A stretch of 64,000 bases of DNA from Marivivens sp. (GTDB lineage: Bacteria; Pseudomonadota; Alphaproteobacteria; Rhodobacterales; Rhodobacteraceae). The stretch lies in the NCBI GenBank assembly GCA_024642115.1, contig JAHEBU010000004.1, positions 1 through 64,000 of the forward strand, in the 5' to 3' direction. Positions 37,934 through 47,248 of this stretch are shown here, piece after piece (position 1 is the first letter of the stretch; every line of letters begins with the position of its first letter). The translations under genes and the position numbers were made by a program. Below the pieces are notes generated by a model. That model worked only from the letters and a program-made list of their open reading frames with translations. It searched no databases and was not told where the DNA came from.

Positions 37934-38497
37934 ATGGCAGACGACTTCGAACTTGATACCGACGACCTTCAGCGGCGCATGGATGGCGCCATTTCTGCGC
38001 TGCGCACCGAATTCGCGTCCTTGCGGACGGGCCGTGCCTCGGGCTCCATGCTGGAGCCGATCATGGTCGATGCGTACGGCTCGCCCACCCCGATCAACCA
38101 GGTCGGTACGATCAACGTGCCAGAACCGCGGATGGTCACGATCAACGTCTGGGACAAGGGGCTGGTGAACAAGGTCGAAAAGGCCATCCGCGAAAGCGGG
38201 CTGGGCATCAATCCGCAGATGAACGGCACGATCATCATGCTGCCGATTCCCGAACTGAACGAGGAACGCCGCCGCGAACTGACCAAGGTGGCAGGCAACT
38301 ATGCCGAACATGCCCGTGTGGCCGTGCGCAACCTGCGCCGCGACGGGATGGACCAGATCAAGAAGGCCAAGGGCGACGGTTTGTCCGAAGATGACCAGAA
38401 ATTCTGGGAATCGGCCGTTCAGGAACTGACCGACAAGTATATCAAGCTGGTCGATCAGACGCTCGACACCAAGCAGGCGGAAATCATGCAGGTCTGA
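37934..38497 (+). CDS. frr: Ribosome recycling factor
   Basis: 187 residues; with EF-G it splits post-termination ribosomes. Typical RRF sequence: [22 protein letters not shown] at the N-terminus, [27 protein letters not shown], and [25 protein letters not shown] in the helical domain. First gene of the long envelope operon; 80 nt separate it from uppS. The 240-nt region upstream is without genes and should carry the promoter. Confidence 0.97.
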   Translation: MADDFELDTDDLQRRMDGAISALRTEFASLRTGRASGSMLEPIMVDAYGSPTPINQVGTINVPEPRMVTINVWDKGLVNKVEKAIRESGLGINPQMNGTIIMLPIPELNEERRRELTKVAGNYAEHARVAVRNLRRDGMDQIKKAKGDGLSEDDQKFWESAVQELTDKYIKLVDQTLDTKQAEIMQV

Positions 38498-38577
38498 CCT
38501 GCCAAGACCATCCAAGACGGGAAAACCCCGCGATCCGTGCAGCGCCCGCAGGGGCCACAGGCAAAAGGGACGATCAG

Positions 38578-39318
38578 ATGTCCGAGACCAAGGTGCAGAC
38601 CCGACCCGACACTTCTGACGGTCCCCGGCATGTCGCCATCATCATGGACGGCAATGGACGCTGGGCGCAGATGCGCGGCCGTCCCCGCCTGTTCGGCCAT
38701 CACGCCGGGGCCAAGCGCATCCGCGAGATTGTAGAGGCCTGCCCGGATCACGGCGTGAAATACCTGACCATCTTTGCCTTTTCGACCGAAAACTGGAAAC
38801 GCACCCAGACCGAGGTCGCCGGTCTGATGGCCCTGTTCCGCCGTTATATCCAGCGCGAGGCCCGTGATCTGTTCCAGCGTGGCGTCCGCGTCCGTTTTAT
38901 CGGCGACCGGATCAAGCTGGATGAAAAGCTGGTCACGATGATGGATGACCTGGAACTGATGACTGCCGGGAACGACCGGGTGCATCTGACCATCGCCCTG
39001 AACTATGGCGGCCGCGACGAGGTGACCCGCGCAGCCAAGCGTCTGGCCTATGAGATCGAGATGGGCCGCCTGTCGCACAAGGACGTGGACGCCGAAACAC
39101 TGGCCAGTTTCCTGGACACCCATTTCCTGCCTGACCCCGATCTGGTGATCCGCACCAGCGGCGAGGCGCGGATTTCCAATTTCCTGCTCTGGCAATCGGC
39201 CTATGCGGAATATGAATTCATCGACACGCTCTGGCCCGACTTTACCCGCGCAGAATTTGCCCGCGTCCTGTCGCTCTATGGCACTCGAGAGAGGCGCTTT
39301 GGCGCGGTCAAGGCCTGA
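38578..39318 (+). CDS. uppS: Isoprenyl (undecaprenyl diphosphate) synthase
   Basis: Cis-prenyltransferase that makes the C55 carrier for peptidoglycan and LPS sugars. 246 residues with HVAIIMDGNGRWA (catalytic Asp24), GHHAGAKRIREIVEAC, TIFAFSTENWKR and the C-terminal PDLVIRTSGEARISNFLLWQ. It precedes cdsA by 2 nt. Confidence 0.96.
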   Translation: MSETKVQTRPDTSDGPRHVAIIMDGNGRWAQMRGRPRLFGHHAGAKRIREIVEACPDHGVKYLTIFAFSTENWKRTQTEVAGLMALFRRYIQREARDLFQRGVRVRFIGDRIKLDEKLVTMMDDLELMTAGNDRVHLTIALNYGGRDEVTRAAKRLAYEIEMGRLSHKDVDAETLASFLDTHFLPDPDLVIRTSGEARISNFLLWQSAYAEYEFIDTLWPDFTRAEFARVLSLYGTRERRFGAVKA

Positions 39319-39320
39319 AC

Positions 39321-40121
39321 ATGGCGTCCCCGCTGCCGTCCGGTAACTGGTCCGATCTTCGGGTTCGGGTGCTTTCGGGCGTACTGATGGCCGGGGTTGG
39401 CCTGATTGATATCTGGGCCGGGGGCGGCTGGTTCGTCATGTTGGCGGTCTTTGTGACCGCAGTCATGATTTGGGAAATCCGAACCATGATCAGCCCCAAC
39501 CAACCGACCGAGGCGATGTTGCTGGCCGCAGGCGCAGGCGCCGTCATCGCGGGCCTTGTCACGCGCACGTCTGACTGGACCCTCCTCGCCCTTCTGGTGA
39601 TTCCGCTGATCGGGGCGATGCGGCTGACCCGCAACCGCGCCGAATTTGCAATTTATACGCTGGCTGTGCAGACCGGGGGCTGGGCCTTGATCCACTTTCG
39701 CCTCGATCTGGGACTGGGTTGGCTGATGTGGATGGTCCTTGTCGTCGTGGCGACGGATACCGCCGGATATTTCGCCGGAAAGACGATCGGCGGGGCAAAG
39801 TTCTGGCCTGCCATCAGCCCCAAAAAGACGTGGAGCGGCACCATCGGCGGATGGGTTGCGGCGGCTGTTGTGGGATTGTGCTTTTTGATCTGGGCGGGCT
39901 GGGGATGGCTGGTCATGCCGCTGTCGGTCGCCGTCGCCTTTGCCAGCCAGATGGGCGACATCGCCCAAAGTGCGCTCAAACGGCGGCTGGGGGTCAAGGA
40001 TTCCTCGACCCTCATCCCCGGTCACGGCGGCGTCTATGATCGGTTCGACGGATTGGTTGGCGCGGCCTTGTTCCTGTTGCTGGCGGAATGGGCCGCCGTT
40101 GGACTGGGGCTCGGCGGATGA
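39321..40121 (+). CDS. cdsA: Phosphatidate cytidylyltransferase
   Basis: Makes CDP-diacylglycerol from phosphatidic acid and CTP at the inner membrane. 266 residues with several hydrophobic helices and the signature near the C-terminus, SQMGDIAQSALKRRLGVKDSSTLIPGHGGVYDRFD (read in two parts: SQMGDIAQSALKRRLGVKD, then IPGHGGVYDRFDG). Overlaps dxr by ATGA. Confidence 0.95.
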   Translation: MASPLPSGNWSDLRVRVLSGVLMAGVGLIDIWAGGGWFVMLAVFVTAVMIWEIRTMISPNQPTEAMLLAAGAGAVIAGLVTRTSDWTLLALLVIPLIGAMRLTRNRAEFAIYTLAVQTGGWALIHFRLDLGLGWLMWMVLVVVATDTAGYFAGKTIGGAKFWPAISPKKTWSGTIGGWVAAAVVGLCFLIWAGWGWLVMPLSVAVAFASQMGDIAQSALKRRLGVKDSSTLIPGHGGVYDRFDGLVGAALFLLLAEWAAVGLGLGG

Positions 40122-41287
40122 GGCGCATCACGATCCTGGGGGCAACCGGGTCGATCGGGCAGAACACCATCGACCTCATCGCCCGGCAGCCCGACCGCTA
40201 TCACGTTGTGGCCCTGACCGGGGGGCGCAACGTGGCGCAATTGGCCCGCGACGCCATCGCCCTTCGGGCCGAGGTTGCCGTCACCTGTTATGACGACTGC
40301 CGTGCAGAGCTTGCGAACCTGCTGAGCGGAACCGGGATCGCTGTCGCAAGTGGCCCCGCTGCCGTGACCGAGGCCGCGAGCCGCCCGGCCGACTGGATCA
40401 TGTCGGCCATCGTCGGTGTCGCGGGGCTGGCCCCGGGCTATGCCGCGCTGTCCCACGGCACCACGCTGGCGCTTGCCAACAAGGAATCGCTGGTCACCGC
40501 AGGCCCGATCCTGAAATCTGCGGCCACCCGCCACGGCACCCGGTTGTTGCCCGTCGATAGCGAACATTCCGCCGTCTTTCAGGCGCTGGTGGGCGAAGAT
40601 ATCGCCGCAGTCGAACGTATCGTCATCACCGCCAGCGGCGGCGCGTTCCGCGACTGGCCGCTGGACAAACTGGCCCGCGCGACACTGGCCGAGGCGTCGA
40701 GCCACCCCAACTGGGCGATGGGCCAGCGCATCACCATCGATTCGGCGTCGATGTTCAACAAGGCGCTCGAACTGATCGAGGCCAAGGAACTGTTCGGCGT
40801 TCGCCCCGACCAGATCGAGACGGTCATCCACCCCGAAAGCCTGATCCACGCGTTGGTCGGGTTTCGCGACGGGGCGCTGATGGCCCATGTGGGACCGCCC
40901 GACATGCGCCACGCCATTGGCTATGCGCTGCACTGGCCAGACCGGCAGCATCTTCCGGTCGAACGGCTGGACCTTGCAAAAATCGGCCAGATGACCTTTC
41001 GCGCCCCCGATCCTGCCCGCTATCCCGCGTTGGCCCTCGCTCGCCGGGTGATGGAGGAGGGGGGGCTGACGGGTGCGGCGTTTAACGGGGCCAAGGAGGC
41101 CGCGCTTGACGCGTTCATCGCCGGGCAGATCGGATTCCTGGACATGGCCCGCGTGGTCGAGGCGACGCTCGACAAAATGTCATCGCAGGATGGGCTGCAA
41201 AATGCCGCGATGTCCCTAGATACAGTACTGCAAACCGACAAGCTGGCCCGCATCCGCGCGGCCGAATCCATTTCAGACTTAGGATGA
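40118..41287 (+). CDS. dxr: 1-deoxy-D-xylulose 5-phosphate reductoisomerase
   Basis: Second step of the MEP isoprenoid pathway, NADPH-dependent. 389 residues from ATG 40118, inside the cdsA stop. NADPH motif ILGATGSIGQNTIDLI, then ALANKESLVTAG, LLPVDSEHSAVFQ, ITASGGAFRDWPLD and NWAMGQRITIDSASMFNKALELIEA. Full length. Feeds the same pool that uppS draws on. Confidence 0.96.
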   Translation: MRRITILGATGSIGQNTIDLIARQPDRYHVVALTGGRNVAQLARDAIALRAEVAVTCYDDCRAELANLLSGTGIAVASGPAAVTEAASRPADWIMSAIVGVAGLAPGYAALSHGTTLALANKESLVTAGPILKSAATRHGTRLLPVDSEHSAVFQALVGEDIAAVERIVITASGGAFRDWPLDKLARATLAEASSHPNWAMGQRITIDSASMFNKALELIEAKELFGVRPDQIETVIHPESLIHALVGFRDGALMAHVGPPDMRHAIGYALHWPDRQHLPVERLDLAKIGQMTFRAPDPARYPALALARRVMEEGGLTGAAFNGAKEAALDAFIAGQIGFLDMARVVEATLDKMSSQDGLQNAAMSLDTVLQTDKLARIRAAESISDLG

Positions 41288-41291
41288 CCGC

Positions 41292-42623
41292 GTGGACCTG
41301 ACCCAGATCCTGCCCCAGTTCGGCAGCTTTGCCTTTACCATCGTGTCCTTTGTGGTGGCGCTGTCGATCATCGTGGCCATTCACGAATACGGCCACTACA
41401 TCGTCGGCCGCTGGTCGGGCATCCATGCCGAGGTGTTCTCGTTGGGCTTTGGCCCTGTGATCTACAGCCGCATGGACCGGCGCGGCACCAAATGGCAGAT
41501 CGCGGCGCTGCCGTTTGGGGGCTATGTGAAATTTCTGGGCGATGCCAATGCGGCGTCGGTCGGGGCGCACGAGGTCGCGCAAGAGGAACGGCGCCGCACC
41601 ATGCTGGGTGCCCCTCTTTGGGCACGGGCGGCGACGGTGGCAGCGGGGCCGATCTTCAACTTCATCCTGTCGATCTTCATCTTTACCGCTGTCATCCTGT
41701 GGCAGGGGCAAGCCGCCGATCCGCTGACCTTTGACACGGCCCATCCGCTGCCGCCTGACGCGGTGATGCAGCTTGAACCGGGCGACGAGCTGGTCGCCAT
41801 CGCGGGCATCCCGACCCCGTCGATCAGCGATTTCGAGACGGCACAGGACAGCCTGCCGCTGGAACCCGCTCTCGATTATACCGTGCGCCGCAACGGGGCC
41901 GAAACCGTGGTCAAAGGCCCTTGGCCCTATCCGCCGCTGGTCAAGGCGGTCAGCCCGTCCTCTGCTGCCTATGATGCGGGGATTCAGGTCGGCGATGTGA
42001 TTACGGGCGTGGATGGCACGCCGATCTTTGCCTTTTCGCAACTTGTCGATGCGGTCACGGCGTCGGACGGGCGGTCAGTGGTTCTGGATGTGTGGCGGGA
42101 CGGCAAGACCCAGACGTTCACCATGTCGCCGCGCCGGATGGACCTGCCAAAGGCCGACGGCAGTTTTGAAACCCGTTGGCTGATCGGGATCACAGGCGGG
42201 CTGTTCTTTGAACCGCAGACGGTGCAGATCGCGCCGTGGGACGCGGTCAAGGCCGGGGCAGGGCAGCTGTGGTTCATTCTCACCTCGTCCATTTCCGGAC
42301 TTCAGCACATGATTACCGGTGCGATTTCGTCGTGCAACCTGTCGGGGCCAATCGGGATCGCCCAGACCAGCGGTGCGATGGCAGCACAGGGGCCGTCCAG
42401 TTTCATCTGGTTCGTGGCGGTGCTGTCAGCGGCCGTGGGGATGCTGAACCTGTTCCCGATCCCGGTGTTGGATGGCGGGCATCTGGTGTTTCATGCCTAC
42501 GAGGCGGTGTTCCGACGCCCGCCCAGCGACAAGGCCCTGCGTGTGCTGATGGCGGCGGGGCTGACGGTGATCCTGTCGCTGATGATCTTTGCGGTGGCCA
42601 ACGATTTGCTGCTTTGCCCGTGA
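41292..42623 (+). CDS. rseP: Site-2 intramembrane metalloprotease RseP
   Basis: 443 residues. Zinc motif HEYGH (His31, Glu32, His35) in the first membrane helix, PDZ regions in the middle (AYDAGIQVGDVITGVDGTPI) and LNLFPIPVLDGGHLVFHAYE near the end supplying the third zinc ligand. It cleaves anti-sigma factors and leftover signal peptides. The GTG at 41292 is the only start that keeps the first helix intact. Confidence 0.95.
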   Translation: MDLTQILPQFGSFAFTIVSFVVALSIIVAIHEYGHYIVGRWSGIHAEVFSLGFGPVIYSRMDRRGTKWQIAALPFGGYVKFLGDANAASVGAHEVAQEERRRTMLGAPLWARAATVAAGPIFNFILSIFIFTAVILWQGQAADPLTFDTAHPLPPDAVMQLEPGDELVAIAGIPTPSISDFETAQDSLPLEPALDYTVRRNGAETVVKGPWPYPPLVKAVSPSSAAYDAGIQVGDVITGVDGTPIFAFSQLVDAVTASDGRSVVLDVWRDGKTQTFTMSPRRMDLPKADGSFETRWLIGITGGLFFEPQTVQIAPWDAVKAGAGQLWFILTSSISGLQHMITGAISSCNLSGPIGIAQTSGAMAAQGPSSFIWFVAVLSAAVGMLNLFPIPVLDGGHLVFHAYEAVFRRPPSDKALRVLMAAGLTVILSLMIFAVANDLLLCP

Positions 42624-42705
42624 TTTCCGGCCGGGTTGCCAACTTGTTGCCACAATGTCCCGCTAGTTTGTTGAGAGGAAACACACTTACCGGGTTTGAA
42701 GCATC

Positions 42706-42831
42706 ATGCAGACCATCGCCAGCGGGTATCGCGGACTGTCCTTTCTGATCGGGCTCAACTGGGATCGGTTGCTTTACGGGGCGACCATTGTCTTTGCGCT
42801 CTGGGCCGGGGCCTACGTCGGATCGCTCTGA
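42706..42831 (+). CDS. Small single-span membrane protein (41 aa)
   Basis: Forty-one residues, beginning MQTIASGYRGLSFLIGLNWD and ending AYVGSL, with one hydrophobic helix (about residues 22-40). A GAGAGGAAAC ribosome-binding sequence lies some 25 nt upstream, which is farther than ideal. It sits between rseP and bamA and is followed by a strong terminator, which supports it as a real transcription unit end. Family not recognised. Confidence 0.6.
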   Translation: MQTIASGYRGLSFLIGLNWDRLLYGATIVFALWAGAYVGSL

Positions 42832-42859
42832 CAGTCACAATATATTGCGCCAAACCATG

Positions 42860-42891
42860 CGCGTCCGCCTAGCGGGCGCGTTCTTGCTTTT
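42860..42891 (+). terminator. Terminator between the small membrane gene and bamA
   Basis: A 9-bp stem (42860-42868 with 42872-42880, one G-T pair) and a 3-nt loop, followed by TTCTTGCTTTT. It splits the envelope operon so that bamA onward needs its own promoter. Confidence 0.75.
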
Positions 42892-42918
42892 GACAAGGCC
42901 CCCCAATCCGGCTACTCC
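42890..42918 (+). promoter_or_regulatory. Sigma-70-like promoter for bamA
   Basis: TTGACA (42890-42895), 17-nt spacer, TACTCC (42913-42918). The -35 box abuts the T-run of the preceding terminator. The -10 is weak, but position 37 nt before the bamA start and the exact -35 support it. Confidence 0.5.
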
Positions 42919-42954
42919 AAGACGACGTAGAATAGTCGGGGCGGGCAGAATTTC

Positions 42955-45294
42955 ATGACAGTTTTGATTGAGCGGACAGCGGCCTTGGTTGTTCATAGAC
43001 TGGCCTGTCTGATTCTGATGGCCGGATTGGCGTTGGCGGGCCTTGGTCTGTCCCCTGCAACTGCCCAGACCTACAGCTTTTCCAACGTAAGCGTTCAGGG
43101 CAACGTTCGGATCGAAACCGGAACAATTCTGACTTACGCCGGGATCAGCCGGGGCCAGAGCCTGAGTGCGGGTGAATTGAACGACGCGTTGCAGCGTATC
43201 CGCGATTCGGGCCTGTTCGAAAGCGTCGATGGGTCACCGCAGGGCAATACGCTGGTCATTTCGGTCGTCGAATATCCGACCATCAACCGCATCAATTTCG
43301 AAGGCAACTCCAAGTTCAAGGATGACGAGCTGGCCGCCGTGGTCAAGTCGCAGTCGCGCCGTGTCTATAATCCCGCGCAGGCCGAACAGGACGTGGCCGC
43401 CATAACCGCGCTTTATGCCGATTCAGGCCGGATAAACGCCACCGTGTCCCCGCGCATCATTCGCCAGTCGGAAAACCGTGTCGATCTGGTGTTTGAAGTG
43501 TTCGAGGGCGGACTGACCGAGATCGAGCGTTTGGGCTTTGTCGGCAATACCGCGTTTTCCGATCGCCGCCTGCGCAGTGTCTTGCAGACCAAACAGGCGG
43601 GGCTTCTGCGCGCGGTCATCCAGCGCGACACGTTTTCGGCCGACCGGCTGGAACTGGACAAGCGGTTGCTGACCGACTTCTACAACTCTCGAGGCTATGC
43701 CGATTTCGTGGTGCAGAACGTCGATGTGCAACTGACCCGCGCACGCGACGCCTACCTTGTGACTTACAACGTGCAGGAAGGTCAGAAGTTTTCCTTTGGG
43801 AACATCACTGTCAGCTCTGATCTTCCGGAGGTGAATGTGGCCGAGTTCCAGCGGGCTCTGCGCCTGCGGTCGGGCGTGACCTATTCGCCCACGCTGATCG
43901 ACACTGACATTTCCCGGCTGGAAAAGCTGGCCTTGGACAAGGGGTTGAATTTTGTTCAGGTGGAACCCCGGATAACCCGCGATGACCGGAACCTGCGACT
44001 GAACGTTGAATTTGCGCTGGTGCGCGGCCCGCGCATCTTTGTCGAACGGATCGACATCGAGGGGAACAACACCACCCTGGACCGGGTCGTGCGCAACCAG
44101 TTCCGGGTGGTCGAAGGCGACCCCTTCAACCCACGGTCGATCCGTGAAAGTGCCGAACGGATCCGTGCGCTTGGGTATTTCAGCAATGCCGATGTGAAGG
44201 CCCGCGAAGGGACCAGCCCCGATCAGGTCATCATCGACGTGAACGTGACCGAACAGCCCACAGGGTCGCTGTCGTTCGGCGCCAACTTTACGAGCGATAC
44301 CGGGCTGGGGCTCGTCGCCAGCTTCAAGGAGCGGAACTTTCTGGGTCGGGGGCAAACGATCAATGCCCAGATCTCGACCGCCAAGACCAACCAGATCTAT
44401 TCGCTCGACTTTTCCGAACCCAACCTGCTGGGGCGTGACCTCGCCTTTGGCATGTCGTTCAACTACAAGGTGACCAATCAGGAAAACGCGGTTTACAACA
44501 CCCGTATTTTCGATTTCCGCCCCAACCTGTCCTTTCCGGTCAGTGAAAATGGTCGGCTGACGGTGGGCCTTGGGTTCGATTATACAGAGCTCAGCAATTA
44601 TACCGAAACCAACCCGTTCATCCTTGCCGATGTGGAGCGAGGCGGGCTTTGGGCGACTTCGGTGTCCTACCAATACAGCTATGACACCCGTCGCACCGGG
44701 CTGGACCCGAACGCGGGCGCCTTGTTCCGGTTCGGGCAGGAATTCGGTGTGGGCGATGACAAGTACATCAAGACGACCGCCTCGCTGACCGGCGAGACCA
44801 AGGTCCTGAACGAAGAAGTGACTTTGCGCGCCACTGTCGAGGGTTCGGCGCTGACATATCTGGATGGCAACAGCCGGATCGTGGATCGCAGTTTTCTGGG
44901 TAGCCGGTTGATGCGCGGGTTTGCCGCCGCCGGTATTGGCCCGCGCTACTGCGATGCACCTGATTGTTCGGGCGTCAACGATGCGATGGGCGGCAATTAC
45001 TATGCCGTTGCCCGGCTCGAGGCCGAGTTCCCGCTGGGCCTGCCCGAAGAATACGGCATCACGGGCGGGGCGTTCTTTGACTATGGATCTCTTTGGGGCA
45101 CCGGGATCGACTCGTCTGACCCCAATTATGCGAACATCCTTTATGACGATTACACGCCGCGGTCGGTGGCGGGTCTGTCGCTGTTCTGGAAAACGCCCAT
45201 CGGTCCGCTGCGGTTCAACTTCTCGCAGGCGTTGGATTCGCAGCAATACGACGAGACCAAGTCGTTCGACGTGACCATTTCGACCAGTTTCTGA
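42955..45294 (+). CDS. bamA: Outer membrane protein assembly factor BamA
   Basis: 779 residues. Signal peptide ends near SPATAQ; five POTRA domains follow (about 38-360; for example YSFSNVSVQGNVRIETGTIL and YPTINRINFEGNSKFKDDEL), then a 16-strand barrel ending in KSFDVTISTSF with the terminal Phe needed for insertion. The barrel includes the conserved lid loop RGF in SRLMRGFAAAGIGPR. Stop and the next start share a base (TGATG). Confidence 0.97.
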   Translation: MTVLIERTAALVVHRLACLILMAGLALAGLGLSPATAQTYSFSNVSVQGNVRIETGTILTYAGISRGQSLSAGELNDALQRIRDSGLFESVDGSPQGNTLVISVVEYPTINRINFEGNSKFKDDELAAVVKSQSRRVYNPAQAEQDVAAITALYADSGRINATVSPRIIRQSENRVDLVFEVFEGGLTEIERLGFVGNTAFSDRRLRSVLQTKQAGLLRAVIQRDTFSADRLELDKRLLTDFYNSRGYADFVVQNVDVQLTRARDAYLVTYNVQEGQKFSFGNITVSSDLPEVNVAEFQRALRLRSGVTYSPTLIDTDISRLEKLALDKGLNFVQVEPRITRDDRNLRLNVEFALVRGPRIFVERIDIEGNNTTLDRVVRNQFRVVEGDPFNPRSIRESAERIRALGYFSNADVKAREGTSPDQVIIDVNVTEQPTGSLSFGANFTSDTGLGLVASFKERNFLGRGQTINAQISTAKTNQIYSLDFSEPNLLGRDLAFGMSFNYKVTNQENAVYNTRIFDFRPNLSFPVSENGRLTVGLGFDYTELSNYTETNPFILADVERGGLWATSVSYQYSYDTRRTGLDPNAGALFRFGQEFGVGDDKYIKTTASLTGETKVLNEEVTLRATVEGSALTYLDGNSRIVDRSFLGSRLMRGFAAAGIGPRYCDAPDCSGVNDAMGGNYYAVARLEAEFPLGLPEEYGITGGAFFDYGSLWGTGIDSSDPNYANILYDDYTPRSVAGLSLFWKTPIGPLRFNFSQALDSQQYDETKSFDVTISTSF

Positions 45295-45902
45295 TGCGGC
45301 CGGGTTGGCTGACGGCGGTGATCTTGGCGATGGGCCTGATAGGCCCGCCGGTGCTGGCGCAGACCACCACCGGAACTGTCATCAGTCCGGTCCTGACAAT
45401 CGATTCCGAACGGCTGTTCAACCAGTCCCTGTTCGGACAGCGGGTTCTGGCCGATGTTCAGGCCCAGACCGAAGCGCTGGCCACTGAAAACCGCCGGATC
45501 GAGGCGCAACTGACCGACGAGGAAAAAAGCCTGACCGCCCGCCGCCCCGGCATGACGCCCGAGGCGTTCCGCGCCGAGGCCAATGATTTCGACACCCGCG
45601 TGCAGGGCATACGCCAGGCGCAAGACGCCAAGGAACGGGCCTTGCAACAGGCTGTCAGCGATGGTCGCGACGCTTTTGCCACAGCGGCACGCCCCGTTCT
45701 GGGGCAACTGATGATCGACCGACAGGCAGTCGTGGTTCTGGAACGGCGTGGCGTCATCCTGAGCGTCGGGGCTGTGGACATCACCGATGCGGCGATTGCC
45801 GCCATTGATGCGGCGGTCGGTGATGGCGCAGACTTGATCGCACCGACAACCGACCCGGCCCCCGATCCATCGACCCCGCCTGTCCCGGACGGGAACAACT
45901 GA
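45294..45902 (+). CDS. OmpH/Skp-family periplasmic chaperone
   Basis: 202 residues with signal MRPGWLTAVILAMGLIGPPVLAQ, a beta strand VLTIDSERLFNQSLFGQRVLA, and two long helices (NRRIEAQLTDEEKSLTARRP; DFDTRVQGIRQAQDAKERAL), as in Skp. It carries unfolded outer-membrane proteins to BamA. A Pro/Asp-rich acidic tail is added at the C-terminus. ATG overlaps the bamA stop. Confidence 0.88.
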   Translation: MRPGWLTAVILAMGLIGPPVLAQTTTGTVISPVLTIDSERLFNQSLFGQRVLADVQAQTEALATENRRIEAQLTDEEKSLTARRPGMTPEAFRAEANDFDTRVQGIRQAQDAKERALQQAVSDGRDAFATAARPVLGQLMIDRQAVVVLERRGVILSVGAVDITDAAIAAIDAAVGDGADLIAPTTDPAPDPSTPPVPDGNN

Positions 45903-45980
45903 CCGCTGCTTGCCCCGCTGCGGGCGAGTTGCTAGTCAGGTCTGAGCATCACGAACCGTGCCGCCGGAAAGGAACCCCTC

Positions 45981-46460
45981 ATGTCCGATACGTCCGCCCC
46001 AGTGGCCCCCGTGACCGAGGCCGATATCGGCCTCATTCAGGCGATTCTGCCGCACCGATATCCGTTTTTGCTGGTGGACAGGGTCGTTCAGATTGAGGGC
46101 ACTCAGTCTGCCGTGGGGATCAAGAACGTGACCATGAACGAGCCGCATTTTCAGGGGCATTTTCCGGGCAATCCAATCATGCCCGGCGTGACCATCATCG
46201 AGGCGATGGCACAGACCGCTGCCGTCATGGTGGGGGCGACCATGGGTCTAATCAACGGCGATCTGCTGGTCTATTTCATGGCCATCGACGGCTGCAAGTT
46301 CCGGCGCAAGGTGGTCCCCGGCGACCAGTTGCGCATGGCGATCACCACCACGCGGGGCAAACCCGGCGGCAAGGTCTGGCGGTTTGCCGGGGTGGCCACG
46401 GTAGATGGCGAAATGGCCGCCGAGGCCGAATTCACCGCAATGATGGACCTCAAATCTTGA
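45981..46460 (+). CDS. fabZ: 3-hydroxyacyl-ACP dehydratase FabZ
   Basis: 159 residues, hot-dog fold. Catalytic His60 and Glu74 in [21 protein letters not shown]. The N-terminus [13 protein letters not shown] is typical. Dehydrates 3-hydroxyacyl-ACP and thereby competes with LpxA for the same substrates. In most relatives lpxD lies between ompH and fabZ; here there is only a 78-nt gap with a ribosome site. Confidence 0.96.
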   Translation: MSDTSAPVAPVTEADIGLIQAILPHRYPFLLVDRVVQIEGTQSAVGIKNVTMNEPHFQGHFPGNPIMPGVTIIEAMAQTAAVMVGATMGLINGDLLVYFMAIDGCKFRRKVVPGDQLRMAITTTRGKPGGKVWRFAGVATVDGEMAAEAEFTAMMDLKS

Positions 46461-47245
46461 CCCAACCACTGATCCATCCCTCTGCCATCATCGAACCCGG
46501 TGCCCATCTGGGGCAGGGGGTCCGGATCGGGCCGTTCTGCGTGGTGGGCGCGCAGGTCGCTCTGGGTGACAGGGTGACCCTGAAATCCCATGTTGTGGTC
46601 AGCGGCGATACCCATGTGGGCGAGGATACGACCATCTTTTCCTTCGCCGTGATCGGCGAGATCCCACAGGACCTCAAATACGACGGGGAACACACCCAGT
46701 TGCGCATCGGCGCGCGCAACCGCATCCGCGAGCATGTCACGATGAACAGTGGCACGTTGGGCGGCGGCGGGGTGACCCGTGTGGGCGATGACGGGCTGTT
46801 CATGGCGGGATGCCACATCGCCCATGACGCGCAGGTCGGCGACCGGGTGATCGTGGTCAACCAGACCGCCGTGGCGGGCCACTGTATCATCGAGGATGAC
46901 GTGATCATCGGCGGCCTTTGTGGCATTCACCAGTGGGTCCGCATCGGCAAAGGTGCAATCATCGGCGCGCTGACGATGGTGACAAACGACGTAATCCCAC
47001 ATGGCCTTGTGCAAGGGCCGCGCGGGGTGCTCGATGGCCTCAATCTGGTCGGTCTGAAACGCAAGGGCGTGGACCGGGCCGATATCACCGCGCTTCGTGC
47101 CGCGTTTCAGGCGCTCAAGGACGGCGAGGGGTCGTTTCAGGACCGCGCCCGCAGGCTCAAGGTGGAAAACGACAGCCCCTTCGTGCAGGAAATGGTCGAT
47201 TTCATCCTGGGTCAGTCCGACCGCAGCTTCCTGACGCCGGGATAG
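46457..47245 (+). CDS. lpxA: UDP-N-acetylglucosamine O-acyltransferase LpxA
   Basis: First step of lipid A synthesis. 262 residues of hexapeptide beta-helix ([37 protein letters not shown], catalytic His in [13 protein letters not shown]) and the C-terminal helical domain ([18 protein letters not shown]). The start is TTG at 46457, overlapping the fabZ stop; no better start fits the normal N-terminus. Confidence 0.96.
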   Translation: MTQPLIHPSAIIEPGAHLGQGVRIGPFCVVGAQVALGDRVTLKSHVVVSGDTHVGEDTTIFSFAVIGEIPQDLKYDGEHTQLRIGARNRIREHVTMNSGTLGGGGVTRVGDDGLFMAGCHIAHDAQVGDRVIVVNQTAVAGHCIIEDDVIIGGLCGIHQWVRIGKGAIIGALTMVTNDVIPHGLVQGPRGVLDGLNLVGLKRKGVDRADITALRAAFQALKDGEGSFQDRARRLKVENDSPFVQEMVDFILGQSDRSFLTPG

Positions 47246-47248
47246 GCC

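Noticed and set aside
45903-45980. Remnant of lpxD between ompH and fabZ
   Set aside because: The gap is only 78 nt and shows no hexapeptide coding; lpxD is intact at 2621.
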